Origin: Roseburia sp.
GTDB lineage: Bacteria; Bacillota; Clostridia; Lachnospirales; Lachnospiraceae
Assembly: GCA_022771695.1 (NCBI GenBank)
Contig: JALEKJ010000051.1
Coordinates: forward strand, 1 to 41,991
Length of the DNA: 41,991 bases
Direction: 5' to 3'
Below, piece after piece: positions 1 through 8,589 of the stretch; position 1 is the first letter of the stretch; the number at the start of each line of letters is the position of its first letter. Below the pieces are notes generated by a model that was given only the letters and a program-made list of their open reading frames with translations, did no database searches and was not told the DNA's origin. Position numbers and translations under genes: made by a program.

Positions 1-194
1 GAATACTCATCATTTAACACGAGCTGTTCAATCTGTTCAGAAGAATATAGCTCATTCCCTTCCACCTTGACCTCCTTTACCGTAAAGACCTTCCATACGA
101 TAAGGACCGCTAATGCAATAAGCAACACAAAAATCAAGAAAATAATAAGTCCGATTTTTCTTCGTTTTTTTCTTTTTCTCTGCTCTCTAATCAT
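1..194 (-). CDS. ftsQ: FtsQ/DivIB-type cell division protein, N-terminal part
   Basis: Partial gene running off the left edge; 64 codons are visible. It begins MIREQRKRKKRRKIG, a very basic cytoplasmic tail, followed by one hydrophobic membrane span (about residues 15-34, LIIFLIFVLLIALAVLIV) and then FTVKEVKVEGNELYSSEQI, the typical beginning of an extracytoplasmic POTRA domain. Proteins of this shape at the end of the dcw cluster are FtsQ/DivIB, which bind FtsL and DivIC in the divisome. The start follows the ftsW stop by 2 bases and has GAGG about 11 bases upstream inside ftsW, so translation is probably coupled. In many Firmicutes murG and murB lie between ftsW and divIB; here nothing does. 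The family call rests on layout and context, because most of the protein is outside the window. Confidence 0.8.
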   Translation of the reverse strand, partial: MIREQRKRKKRRKIGLIIFLIFVLLIALAVLIVWKVFTVKEVKVEGNELYSSEQIEQLVLNDEY

Positions 195-196
195 AA

Positions 197-1315
197 TCAG
201 CTAACCTCGAATTTAATTCCCCTCGACACAGAAAGCGCTAACCCCATCTCCGAAAGCAAAAACAGGATGGACGTACCTCCGTAACTGATAAACGGAAGTG
301 AAATTCCGGTATTCGGAATCGTATTCGTAACAACTGCAATGTTCAAAATAACTTGAATCGAAATATGTGCCATAACCCCAACCACAATCAATGCCCCATA
401 CAAATCTGCTGCATTGTTTGCAATAATCATAAAACGCCATATCAAAAGCAAGTACAAAAGTATCAGGCACACTGCACCGAACAATCCGAGTTCCTCGCAG
501 ATAACAGAGAAAATCATATCGTTTTGTGCCTCCGGAATAAATCCGAGTTTCTGCATACTCTCTCCTAAGCCCTTGCCAAACAATCCGCCGGAACCGATTG
601 CATAAAGTCCCTGCAAAGTCTGATATCCCTTCTCATACTCTTCCGGGTTCAACCAGATTTTAATTCGATCCAGACGATAAGCCGCTGCCAGAATGAATAC
701 CACACCAACGGCAAGAACCGCCACACCCATCCATATAAAATGTGAATACTTCGGGCTTGCAACAAACAGCATACACACAGTAATTCCAAGAATGATGATT
801 GCCGTACTTAAGTTATTGTATGCAATCACACCTACAATCGGAAGTACAATGCACATAATCTTTATCAATGCTTTAAATTCTCCGACCTGTTTTGATGTCT
901 TATAAATTACCATCGCAAGGAAAAGAATTACTGCAAGTTTCGCAAACTCGGAAGGCTGAAAAGACAATGGACCGATGTAAAGCCAGCGCGCCTGTCCTTT
1001 TGCTTCCGTACCGACAAAAATAACCGCCGTACAAAGTCCTAATGCAAGCAGATATGCAAGTCCGCTTAAGTTCATCCAAAACCGATAGGGAATCCTTGAA
1101 ACAATAATCATCGCCACAATTCCGAGACTTGTGGCAAACAGTTGCTTTTTCAAATAGTAGGCCGCGTCGCCGAAACGGGTCGAGCCATAGTAGGAACTGG
1201 TGCTATATAGCATGACCAATCCAAAGCACAGCAAGAATATAATCAAAAACAGCAGGCTATAATCAAAATAGCGTATTGGTTTTTCTTTTTTGACTCTTTC
1301 CTGACTCTTCGCCAT
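197..1315 (-). CDS. ftsW: FtsW/SpoVE-type SEDS peptidoglycan polymerase
   Basis: A 372-aa polytopic membrane protein of the SEDS (RodA/FtsW/SpoVE) family, which polymerises lipid II into glycan strands together with a class B penicillin-binding protein. Family hallmarks are visible: the FQPSEFAKLAVI segment near residue 120, NDMIFSVICEELGLFG near residue 265, and the C-terminal ISYGGTSILFLL segment. About ten hydrophobic spans follow a short basic N-terminus. It lies 51 bases after murD and directly before ftsQ/divIB, the position of spoVE in Bacillus. From sequence alone I cannot say whether it serves vegetative division, sporulation or both; no other SEDS gene is in view. Confidence 0.93.
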   Translation of the reverse strand: MAKSQERVKKEKPIRYFDYSLLFLIIFLLCFGLVMLYSTSSYYGSTRFGDAAYYLKKQLFATSLGIVAMIIVSRIPYRFWMNLSGLAYLLALGLCTAVIFVGTEAKGQARWLYIGPLSFQPSEFAKLAVILFLAMVIYKTSKQVGEFKALIKIMCIVLPIVGVIAYNNLSTAIIILGITVCMLFVASPKYSHFIWMGVAVLAVGVVFILAAAYRLDRIKIWLNPEEYEKGYQTLQGLYAIGSGGLFGKGLGESMQKLGFIPEAQNDMIFSVICEELGLFGAVCLILLYLLLIWRFMIIANNAADLYGALIVVGVMAHISIQVILNIAVVTNTIPNTGISLPFISYGGTSILFLLSEMGLALSVSRGIKFEVS

Positions 1316-1366
1316 CTATGCTCCTCGCTTTTCTCAATAATACCGCTTACTCTATACAGGACAAAA

Positions 1367-2725
1367 TTATGACAAGGCACGAACATACTCCTTAAAGATA
1401 CGTCCACGTTCCTCATAGTTTTTAAACATCCCCCAGCTCGCACATGCCGGTGAGAGCAGAACCGCATCTCCTTCTACCGCATTTTCGTAGCATACGTCAA
1501 TCGCTTCTTCCAAGCTGTCACATAAAACAATATCCATAAAACCATGTTCTCTTGCACATGCCGCAATCTTCTCTCTCGTCTGCCCGATAAGCACCAGTTT
1601 TTTCACCTTACCGCCAAAACTCTCTATCCACTCATCATACGTAGACTCTTTATCATAACCGCCCCCAATCAAAAAGGTCGGTCGGTTCATTGCACAAATC
1701 CCCTTGATTGCCGCATCCGGATTCGTTCCTTTGGAATCATTATAAAAACGCACCCCATGCTTCTCCGTCACGTACTCAATGCGGTGTTCTACCGCCTGAA
1801 AACGTTTCAGCACTTCCACGATTTTATCGAGCGGAATCTCCATAGAAAGTGCCATACCGCAGGCTGCCATAACATTCTCATAGTTGTGTGTTCCTAAAAC
1901 ATTCAACTCGTTGACATTGATGACGAGTTTCGTCTCTTTGCCATCTGCGAAAAAAATCTCCTCACCTTTCAAGTACAATCCGCGTTCTAACTCTCTCTTA
2001 CTGGAGAAAAAAAGTACCTTCGTCTGTAATTTTTCACCAAATGCACGCAGCACATCATCCTCATAATTCAGCACACAGGTGTCTGAAGCATCCTGCATTT
2101 TCGTAATATCCTCTTTCGCCTTAATATAACAATCCATCGTATGATGACGATTCAAATGATCCGGCGTAATATTCAATATGGCAGAAACCGTCGGATGAAA
2201 TTCATGCGTAGTCTCTAACTGGAAGCTGCTAATCTCTGCCACCGTCACAGTATCCTCTGTCGTATCAGCCGCTACGGAAGTATACGGAATACCAATATTG
2301 CCTACCACCTTGACATCGCGGTAGTAATTTGCCATAATCTCACCGGTCAAAGCCGTTGTCGTCGTCTTGCCGTTCGTACCGGTAATCGCTACGATACGCC
2401 CTTTTGCGAAATGATATGCCAGCTCAATCTCACCCCAGATTGGTATTCCCCTATCTCTTAATGCATTCACCATCGGGAGGTCCGTCGGCACACCGGGACT
2501 CAACACTGTCAAATCCACACGGTCCATATCGGTCTCCTTAAGCTCGCCCAAAAGAATCTCGACATCACGGAATACCGGATTCTTTTCCCGCAAAGCTGAA
2601 ATATCCAAATCTTTATTTCCATCGAAAAGAATCGTCTCTATCCCTTTTTTGTGTAAAAGCTCGGTTGCTGCGACTCCGCTGATGCCTGAGCCGACAACCA
2701 GCACTTTCTTTCCTGTCAAATCCAT
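1367..2725 (-). CDS. murD: UDP-N-acetylmuramoyl-L-alanine--D-glutamate ligase
   Basis: A 452-aa cytoplasmic Mur ligase that adds D-glutamate to UDP-MurNAc-L-Ala using ATP. The N-terminal Rossmann-like part (KKVLVVGSGISGVAATELL) binds the UDP substrate. The ATP loop ITGTNGKTTTTALTGEI is at about residues 114-130, the central domain has ILNITPDHLNRH, and the C-terminal domain contains FYNDSKGTNPDAAIKG and LLSPACASWGMFKNYEERG. Length matches the family. It is 38 bases downstream of mraY and is probably transcribed with mraY and ftsW from the mraY promoter. No defect is seen. Confidence 0.97.
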   Translation of the reverse strand: MDLTGKKVLVVGSGISGVAATELLHKKGIETILFDGNKDLDISALREKNPVFRDVEILLGELKETDMDRVDLTVLSPGVPTDLPMVNALRDRGIPIWGEIELAYHFAKGRIVAITGTNGKTTTTALTGEIMANYYRDVKVVGNIGIPYTSVAADTTEDTVTVAEISSFQLETTHEFHPTVSAILNITPDHLNRHHTMDCYIKAKEDITKMQDASDTCVLNYEDDVLRAFGEKLQTKVLFFSSKRELERGLYLKGEEIFFADGKETKLVINVNELNVLGTHNYENVMAACGMALSMEIPLDKIVEVLKRFQAVEHRIEYVTEKHGVRFYNDSKGTNPDAAIKGICAMNRPTFLIGGGYDKESTYDEWIESFGGKVKKLVLIGQTREKIAACAREHGFMDIVLCDSLEEAIDVCYENAVEGDAVLLSPACASWGMFKNYEERGRIFKEYVRALS

Positions 2726-2763
2726 ATCCTATCTCCTATTCTTCCAGAACAAACAGCTTCCTA

Positions 2764-3717
2764 TTATATTGCAAGCAATGCTATCAGACAAAGAATCGCT
2801 GTCGTAATTGAAAATACTGCTACCACTCTGGTCTCCGACCAGCCTCCCAGTTCAAAGTGATGATGAATCGGTGCCATACGGAAAATACGCTTACCGCCGG
2901 TCTTTTTAAAGTAAGTGACCTGAATGATAACTGACATCACTTCTACCAGATAAATTAGTCCGACAATCGGGATAAACAGCGGCATCTGCATCATATAAGC
3001 GGTAGACACCACAAAGCCGCCAAGCGCCAGAGAACCGGTATCTCCCATAAAAACGCTTGCAGGGTACACGTTAAAAAGCAAAAAGCCAAGCAGAGCTCCT
3101 ACTACCGCACAAGTTATCGGTGCAATTCCCGCATCTGTTCCTATTGCGACCACCGAAAAAAAGGTTGCCACCATAATCGTCACACTGGAAGCCAATCCAT
3201 CAAGTCCGTCTGTAAAGTTTGTTCCGTTGACCGTTCCGATTACCGCAAAATATAAAATCGGCAAAGCCAACCAGCCCACATTCAAATACTTTCCACCGGA
3301 AAACGGAATCAGCATCGTAAGTGCCACATCGGAATAACGCACCATATATACTGCAAAAACCGTTGTCACCACTAGCTGACACAGCATTTTCTGCCACGGA
3401 AGCAGCCCATCCGATCTGCGAAGTACGACTTTTAAGTAATCATCCAAAAAACCGATAACACCGAAACCGACTGTCATAAAAAGAATCGGAATAATCTTGG
3501 GATAATCTTTTACATAGAACAGAGACGTAATGATGATACTCGCAAGTATCATTAAGCCTCCCATCGTAGGTGTTCCATTCTTTTTCAGATGGGACTCTAA
3601 TTCTTTTCGTTCCGTCTGGCCGACCTTCAATCTTCTCAAAAACGGAATTACAATCGGTCCTAATAATGCACTGATTGCAAATGCCACTATCACCGGAATT
3701 ATTATTTCATATGCCAT
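2764..3717 (-). CDS. mraY: Phospho-N-acetylmuramoyl-pentapeptide transferase
   Basis: A 317-aa integral membrane enzyme that transfers phospho-MurNAc-pentapeptide to undecaprenyl phosphate, making lipid I. Conserved elements are NGTPTMGGL near residue 50, the aspartate pair in FLDDYLKV, NGTNFTDGLDGLASS with catalytic-site acids, FMGDTGSLALGG, and the C-terminal MAPIHHHFELGGWSE histidine motif. I place the start at ATG 3717 (MAYEIIIP) because GAGGT lies 7 bases upstream; a frame-open extension of 13 codons upstream lacks a ribosome site. A near-consensus promoter sits at 3778-3806, across the end of the preceding gene, so mraY-murD-ftsW can be expressed separately. Confidence 0.96.
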   Translation of the reverse strand: MAYEIIIPVIVAFAISALLGPIVIPFLRRLKVGQTERKELESHLKKNGTPTMGGLMILASIIITSLFYVKDYPKIIPILFMTVGFGVIGFLDDYLKVVLRRSDGLLPWQKMLCQLVVTTVFAVYMVRYSDVALTMLIPFSGGKYLNVGWLALPILYFAVIGTVNGTNFTDGLDGLASSVTIMVATFFSVVAIGTDAGIAPITCAVVGALLGFLLFNVYPASVFMGDTGSLALGGFVVSTAYMMQMPLFIPIVGLIYLVEVMSVIIQVTYFKKTGGKRIFRMAPIHHHFELGGWSETRVVAVFSITTAILCLIALLAI

Positions 3718-3777
3718 ACTTAACACCTCATATCCTTTTATCTTCGTAGAAAGCACCTATGCGCTTTTAACTTATCT

Positions 3778-3806
3778 AGTATACGTTATTTTTTCTCATT
3801 TATCAA
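3778..3806 (-). promoter_or_regulatory. Sigma-A-type promoter for mraY-murD-ftsW
   Basis: On the minus strand TTGATA (3801-3806) and TATACT (3778-3783) are separated by exactly 17 bases. The -35 lies in the last codons of the spoVD-like gene and the start would fall about 50 bases before the mraY ATG. This is a good match to the vegetative consensus; activity is inferred. Confidence 0.6.
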
Positions 3807-5577
3807 GGTAGGGCAAAATGTTTTCCATAATTTCCTTGACTACCGGCGCCGCAATGGTACCGCCGTAATAGGTTCCCTGCGGATTGTTAATAATTGCCAA
3901 TACCAGTACCTGTGGGTCATCTGCCGGCGCAAACCCCAAAAAGGAAGAAATATAGCGATGCTCGCTTCGTGGCAACGTCTGCGATGTCGCTGTCTTGCCG
4001 CCAATGGAATAACCTTCAATCTTCGCATTCTTACCTCCGCCTTCCGATACAACCTTTTCCAAGAGATACTGCATCGTCTCCGATGTCTCCTCGCTACAGA
4101 TTCCTTCCCTTTTCTCATATTCTAATGTTTCCACAAGATTGCCTTCTTCATCCCTGATTTCCACTCCGAAATGCGGCGTCACCCTTGTGCCCCCATTTAT
4201 AATAGAAGAAACTGTCGTCACAAGCTGTATCGGCGTAATCTGAAATGACTGTCCGAAGGAAATTGTTGCCAGTTCCACCGGTCCTATATTTTCCTGTTTA
4301 TGCATAATCGTAGCCGCCTCCCCCGGCAGATCGATTGCAGTCTTTTGCAATAGCCCGAACTGACGGAAATATTTATAATAATTTTCTACCCCAAGCCGCT
4401 CACCCAATTCAATAAAAACCGGATTACAGGAATTCATAATACCGGTTTCAAATGTCTCTGCTCCGTGCCCCGTCGTCTTTGCACAGCGGATTCTGCGGTC
4501 CTCAACCATCTTATATCCCGGACAATAGAACTGATCATCGAGACTTACCACTCCTTCCTCAAGAGCCGCTGTTGCCGTGATAATTTTAAACGTAGAACCG
4601 GGCTCATAGGTATCACTGATACACTGATTTCGCCACATCTGATTGAGAAGTGTCTGCTTCTCCTCCGCTGACAAGGCATTGGTATCACCAGCGCTCTCTG
4701 CCATAGCGTTAGTATCACCAGCATTCTCTATCATAGCGTCGGTGAGAGTAAACGGCTCGTTCAAATTGAACTCCGGATAATTGACCATCGCCATAAGCTC
4801 TCCGTTCTGCGGATTCATGACAATAATAGAAACACTGTCAGCTTCTTTTTTCAGATAAGCTTTCTCTGCCGCCTGCTCGCAATACTTCTGGATATTCACG
4901 TCCATAGATATGTATAGGTCATAACCGTTTACAGGCTCCATGCGGTTTTCCCCTGCATTTTCTATCTCAATGCCTCTTGCATCGGTAAGCGTGAGGATTT
5001 TTCCGTTCGTTCCCTGCATATAGGAATCATATTCCACTTCCAGTCCCAGAATTCCTTGATTGTCCGCCCCCGTAAAACCAAGCACTTTTGATGCTAACGT
5101 ATCATACGGATAATATCTTTTATAGTCTTCATCGACCTTGATGCCGGAAAGTCCGTACGCACGGATGCGGTCTCCGACCTCCTTATCCACATTTGTTTTA
5201 ACACGTTCAATGGAGCTGACTTTTTCCACACGCTTACGCACTTCCTCTTCCGAAAGTCCAAGCTCTTTCACAAGCGCATCAATTACTTTCTCTGGTTCTT
5301 TCATCTGGCTGTGAATCACCGATATGGTGCACACCGACTTATTCGTTGCAAGCACCGTCCCGGTTGCATCGATAATCCTCCCTCGCGCCGCCTTAATATC
5401 ACGCTCTCTCTCATGAAGGTTTTCCGCCTTCTGTCCATAGTACTCTGAGCAGAACACCATAAGGTACACCAATCTCCCGATAAGAAACATCAAAATAAAA
5501 AACATCGCCAGAAATATGATCCATATTTTTTTCCTGTGATAGGTCTTACTTCTGACAAACGGTATTTCTCCCTGCAT
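3796..5577 (-). CDS. Class B penicillin-binding protein, SpoVD-like
   Basis: A 593-aa transpeptidase that crosslinks peptidoglycan outside the membrane. It has a basic N-terminus, one membrane span (IIFLAMFFILMFLIGRLVYLMV), a dimerisation domain beginning RGRIIDATGTVLATN, and a transpeptidase domain with STFK (nucleophile serine), SCN and a third motif that reads KTA instead of the usual KTG (Ala codon at 3988-3990). A duplicated acidic insertion interrupts the catalytic domain (4676-4735). There is no PASTA domain. Placement after a pbpB-like gene and before mraY matches spoVD in Bacillus. The start is set at ATG 5577 (MQGEIPF) with TGAGGA 8 bases upstream; a GTG at 5592 is possible. The opposite-strand ABC importer separates it from pbpB, so it needs its own promoter. 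A TATAAT on the minus strand at 5641-5646 is a candidate -10 without a good -35. Confidence 0.88.
   Translation of the reverse strand: MQGEIPFVRSKTYHRKKIWIIFLAMFFILMFLIGRLVYLMVFCSEYYGQKAENLHERERDIKAARGRIIDATGTVLATNKSVCTISVIHSQMKEPEKVIDALVKELGLSEEEVRKRVEKVSSIERVKTNVDKEVGDRIRAYGLSGIKVDEDYKRYYPYDTLASKVLGFTGADNQGILGLEVEYDSYMQGTNGKILTLTDARGIEIENAGENRMEPVNGYDLYISMDVNIQKYCEQAAEKAYLKKEADSVSIIVMNPQNGELMAMVNYPEFNLNEPFTLTDAMIENAGDTNAMAESAGDTNALSAEEKQTLLNQMWRNQCISDTYEPGSTFKIITATAALEEGVVSLDDQFYCPGYKMVEDRRIRCAKTTGHGAETFETGIMNSCNPVFIELGERLGVENYYKYFRQFGLLQKTAIDLPGEAATIMHKQENIGPVELATISFGQSFQITPIQLVTTVSSIINGGTRVTPHFGVEIRDEEGNLVETLEYEKREGICSEETSETMQYLLEKVVSEGGGKNAKIEGYSIGGKTATSQTLPRSEHRYISSFLGFAPADDPQVLVLAIINNPQGTYYGGTIAAPVVKEIMENILPYLDK
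4676..4735. repeat. Two tandem 30-bp units inside the spoVD-like gene
   Basis: Units 4676-4705 and 4706-4735 agree at 24 of 30 positions. They encode two consecutive decapeptides built on ENAGDTNA / ESAGDTNA, an acidic polar linker. The repeat keeps the frame. It looks like a recent in-frame duplication in a surface loop before the SxxK motif. Confidence 0.85.
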
Positions 5578-5692
5578 ACACAAAATCCTCACGAAAGTTA
5601 TCCTTAGAATTTTATTCGTGCTTTCGTAAGGTTATACATTATTATATGTAACTGCTTGTCTGAATTATTACCGACTCATTGGATAAGCGGCA

Positions 5693-5721
5693 TTGACTTT
5701 AGCGCTTTAAAGCTGTATAAT
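5693..5721 (+). promoter_or_regulatory. Sigma-A-type promoter of the ABC importer operon
   Basis: TTGACT (5693-5698), a 17-base spacer, then TATAAT (5716-5721). Transcription would begin near 5728, leaving a leader of about 40 bases before the lipoprotein ATG. No T-box, riboswitch or operator palindrome is evident in this short leader. Confidence 0.8.
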
Positions 5722-5767
5722 CTGAGACACGATGACAAATTATAAAAAAGATTTGGAGGAAAACATT

Positions 5768-6793
5768 ATGAAAAAAGCAACTGCATTATTTATGGCCATC
5801 ACTATGGTCGCTAGCCTTGCAGCTTGTGGAGGCAACAAAACTTCTACTTCTGATGCAAGTGTTACCACTGATTCTACCGCCGCTGCGGAGGGAACAGCTA
5901 CTTCTGACGCAGCAGATACATATACGATAGGTATCTGTCAATTAGTACAGCACGAGGCTCTGGATGCCGCAACGCAAGGATTTAAAGATGCCGTAACTGA
6001 AAGCTTAGGAGACAAAGTTTCATTTGATGAGCAGAACGCACAAGGGGACTCCAATACCTGTTCTACCATCATCAACGGTTTTGTTTCCAATGATGTCGAC
6101 TTAATTCTTGCAAATGCAACTCCTGCACTTCAGGCGGCTTCTGCCGGAACCAATGAAATCCCGATTCTTGGAACTTCCGTAACAGAGTACGGTGTAGCCC
6201 TTGCAATCGATGACTTTTCCGGCACTGTAGGCGGAAACATCTCCGGTACCTCTGACCTTGCTCCACTTGACGGACAGGCAGATATGCTTGCAGAATTATT
6301 CCCGGATGCAAAGACCGTCGGTCTGTTATACTGCTCCGCAGAGGCAAACTCCCAGTATCAGGTTGATACCATCAAAGCTTATCTGGAAGAAAAGGGTTAT
6401 ACCTGCGAATACTATGCATTCTCAGATTCCAATGACCTTTCTACCGTCACCACGAATGCTGTAAGCACAGTAGATGTCATCTATGTTCCTACCGACAACA
6501 CAGTTGCCTCCAACACAGAGCTTATCAACAATATCTGTCTTCCTGCAGGTGTTCCGATTATCGCAGGTGAAGAAGGAATCTGTGCCGGATGTGGTGTAGC
6601 TACCCTTTCTATCAGCTACTATGACCTTGGTGTTGCAACCGGAAAGATGGCTGTGAAGGTGCTGACAGGAGATGCCGACATCTCCACAATGCCAATCGAA
6701 TATGCACCGAATTTTACAAAAAAGTACAATGCTTCGATTTGTGAGACATTAGGAATCAGCATTCCGGAAGATTACGAAGCAATCGCTGAATAA
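5768..6793 (+). CDS. ABC importer substrate-binding lipoprotein (ABC_sub_bind / TrpX-like)
   Basis: A 341-aa extracellular lipoprotein. The signal peptide MKKATALFMAITMVASLAAC ends in a lipobox with Cys at residue 20, followed by a Ser/Thr/Ala-rich tether of about 35 residues. The mature part (TYTIGICQLVQHEALDAATQGF...) has the periplasmic-binding fold of the ABC_sub_bind family, PF04392, in which pneumococcal TrpX binds aromatic amino acids. The substrate here is unknown. The start is ATG 5768 with GGAGGA at 5755-5760; an in-frame ATG at 5732 is rejected because it lies almost on the transcription start and lacks a ribosome site. First gene of a three-gene importer operon inserted on the opposite strand in the dcw cluster. 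Confidence 0.9.
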   Translation: MKKATALFMAITMVASLAACGGNKTSTSDASVTTDSTAAAEGTATSDAADTYTIGICQLVQHEALDAATQGFKDAVTESLGDKVSFDEQNAQGDSNTCSTIINGFVSNDVDLILANATPALQAASAGTNEIPILGTSVTEYGVALAIDDFSGTVGGNISGTSDLAPLDGQADMLAELFPDAKTVGLLYCSAEANSQYQVDTIKAYLEEKGYTCEYYAFSDSNDLSTVTTNAVSTVDVIYVPTDNTVASNTELINNICLPAGVPIIAGEEGICAGCGVATLSISYYDLGVATGKMAVKVLTGDADISTMPIEYAPNFTKKYNASICETLGISIPEDYEAIAE

Positions 6794-6812
6794 GAGCTTT
6801 GGGAGGGGATGA

Positions 6813-7742
6813 ATGAATATCTTAACTTTGCTAAATGCAATGCCTGGAGCAGTTGCACAGGGCTTAATTTGGGGTATCACTGCCATCGGAATTTACATTA
6901 CTTTCCGAATTCTTGATATTGCCGACTTGACCGTTGACGGTTCTTTATGTACAGGCGGTGCTGTCTGTATCATGATGATGCTTTCCGGTCACAATGTTTT
7001 TGTTTCCATGATAGCTGCTACGATAGCCGGTATGTTGACCGGACTTATGACAGGAATTTTCCATACCTTTATGGGAATTCCCGCTATCTTATCCGGTATT
7101 CTTACACAGCTTGCACTATACTCCGTGAATTTAAAAATCATGGGCAAAGCGAATCAGTCAATCAACGTAGATAAATACGACCTTTTCGTTTCTCTGCGTT
7201 ATATTAAAGGAGTGTCGTTTTTCAAAAATACCATTTTCGTTGTTGCTCTTTTCGTCATCCTTCTGGTCGTTATCCTTTACTGGTTCTTCGGCACGGAATT
7301 AGGTTGCGCGCTTCGTGCAACCGGATGTAACGCCAACATGTCAAGAGCACAGGGAATCAACACGAATCTGTCCAAAGTACTCGGACTCATGATTTCCAAT
7401 GGTCTGGTAGGTCTCTCCGGAGCTCTGCTGGCACAATATCAGGGATTTGCCGATATTAATATGGGCCGGGGTGCTATCGTTATCGGTCTTGCCGCCGTAA
7501 TTATCGGAGAGGCAGTATTCGGACGCATCTTCCATAACTTTGGTTTTAAGTTAATCGGCGTTGCACTGGGTTCCATTCTTTACTATCTGGTTCTCCAGAC
7601 CGTAATATGGATGGGCGTTGACACAGATATGCTCAAGTTCTTATCTGCAATCCTGGTTGCAATTTTCCTTGCAATTCCTTTCTGGAAGGATAAGTACTTC
7701 AAAAAATCCGTTGTAAAGAAAGGAGGGAACGGCAATGCTTGA
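6813..7742 (+). CDS. ABC importer permease (branched-chain/TrpY-like type)
   Basis: A 309-aa membrane protein with eight or nine hydrophobic segments, of the BPD_transp_2 (LivH/RbsC-like) permease class that accompanies ABC_sub_bind proteins. The internal part GCALRATGCNANMSRAQGIN is the usual cytoplasmic coupling loop that contacts the ATPase. The start has a strong GGGAGGGG site at 6801-6808, 19 bases after the binding-protein stop. Its end overlaps the ATPase gene by 8 bases, which suggests translational coupling. Likely forms the channel for the ligand delivered by the upstream lipoprotein. Confidence 0.9.
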   Translation: MNILTLLNAMPGAVAQGLIWGITAIGIYITFRILDIADLTVDGSLCTGGAVCIMMMLSGHNVFVSMIAATIAGMLTGLMTGIFHTFMGIPAILSGILTQLALYSVNLKIMGKANQSINVDKYDLFVSLRYIKGVSFFKNTIFVVALFVILLVVILYWFFGTELGCALRATGCNANMSRAQGINTNLSKVLGLMISNGLVGLSGALLAQYQGFADINMGRGAIVIGLAAVIIGEAVFGRIFHNFGFKLIGVALGSILYYLVLQTVIWMGVDTDMLKFLSAILVAIFLAIPFWKDKYFKKSVVKKGGNGNA

Positions 7743-8529
7743 GATAAAAAATGTTACAAAGGTTTTTAATCTAGGAACTGTAAATGAAAAGCTTGCGCTT
7801 GACAATTTCTCTCTTACGCTTGAAGATGGTGATTTCGTCACCGTCATCGGAGGAAACGGTGCCGGTAAATCCACCATGATGAATGCGATTGCAGGCGTAT
7901 GGCCGGTAGATTCCGGACAAATCCTGATTGACGGCATTGATGTAACCAGACTTCCCGAACACAAGCGTGCAAAATTTCTGGGTCGCGTCTTTCAGGACCC
8001 AATGACCGGAACAGCGGCAACCATGGGAATCGAAGAAAATCTTGCATTGGCAAAACGACGTGGCCACAGCCGCTCTCTGCGCACGGGAATCAGCAAAAAA
8101 GAGCGTGAGGAATACAAAGAGCTGTTAAAAATACTGGGACTCGGATTGGAAAACCGTCTGACCTCAAAGGTAGGTCTTCTTTCCGGCGGTCAGCGCCAGG
8201 CTCTGACGCTTCTTATGGCAACACTAAAAAAGCCCAAGCTACTGTTATTAGATGAGCATACCGCTGCTCTTGACCCGAAAACTGCAGCAAAGGTGTTGGA
8301 AACCACAGAGTATATTGTAAACAGAGACAACCTGACAACTCTGATGATTACGCATAATATGAAAGACGCGATTACCCACGGCAATCGTCTTATTATGTTG
8401 ATGGACGGAAAGATTATTCTGGATATTCGCGGCGAAGAGAAGAAAAAACTCACCGTAGAACAGTTGCTTCACAAATTTGAAGAAGCAAGCGGAGAAGAAT
8501 TTGCGAATGACAAAGCAATTCTTGGTTAA
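7735..8529 (+). CDS. ABC importer ATP-binding protein
   Basis: A 264-aa ATPase energising the importer. It has Walker A GGNGAGKST at about residues 39-47, Q-loop RVFQDPM, signature LLSGGQRQALTLLMA, Walker B LLLLDEHTAALDP with the DEH variant typical of this transporter class, and the switch histidine in MITHNM. Good AAAGGAGG ribosome site. It ends 10 bases before a strong bidirectional terminator that also closes the convergent pbpB-like gene. Confidence 0.93.
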   Translation: MLEIKNVTKVFNLGTVNEKLALDNFSLTLEDGDFVTVIGGNGAGKSTMMNAIAGVWPVDSGQILIDGIDVTRLPEHKRAKFLGRVFQDPMTGTAATMGIEENLALAKRRGHSRSLRTGISKKEREEYKELLKILGLGLENRLTSKVGLLSGGQRQALTLLMATLKKPKLLLLDEHTAALDPKTAAKVLETTEYIVNRDNLTTLMITHNMKDAITHGNRLIMLMDGKIILDIRGEEKKKLTVEQLLHKFEEASGEEFANDKAILG

Positions 8530-8538
8530 TAAGCATTT

Positions 8539-8574
8539 AAAAAAGCAATTTCCCGGCAGGGAAATTGCTTTTTT
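8539..8574. terminator. Perfect bidirectional terminator
   Basis: A 16-bp perfect stem (8539-8554 with 8559-8574) around a GGCA tetraloop, with A-runs on one side and T-runs on the other so that it works in both directions. It lies between the convergent ABC ATPase and pbpB-like genes and would stop the mraZ-pbpB transcript before it runs antisense into the importer. Confidence 0.93.
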
Positions 8575-8589
8575 CTTTCGTATGTGATA

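Noticed and set aside
5593..5640. ACGAAAG/CTTTCGT inverted repeat before the spoVD-like gene
   Set aside because: Short arms with a long irregular loop and no placement on a recognised promoter; too weak to call an operator.
5732..5767. Upstream in-frame ATG of the ABC binding protein
   Set aside because: It lies about 4 bases from the predicted transcription start and has no ribosome site. The signal peptide and GGAGGA support ATG 5768.
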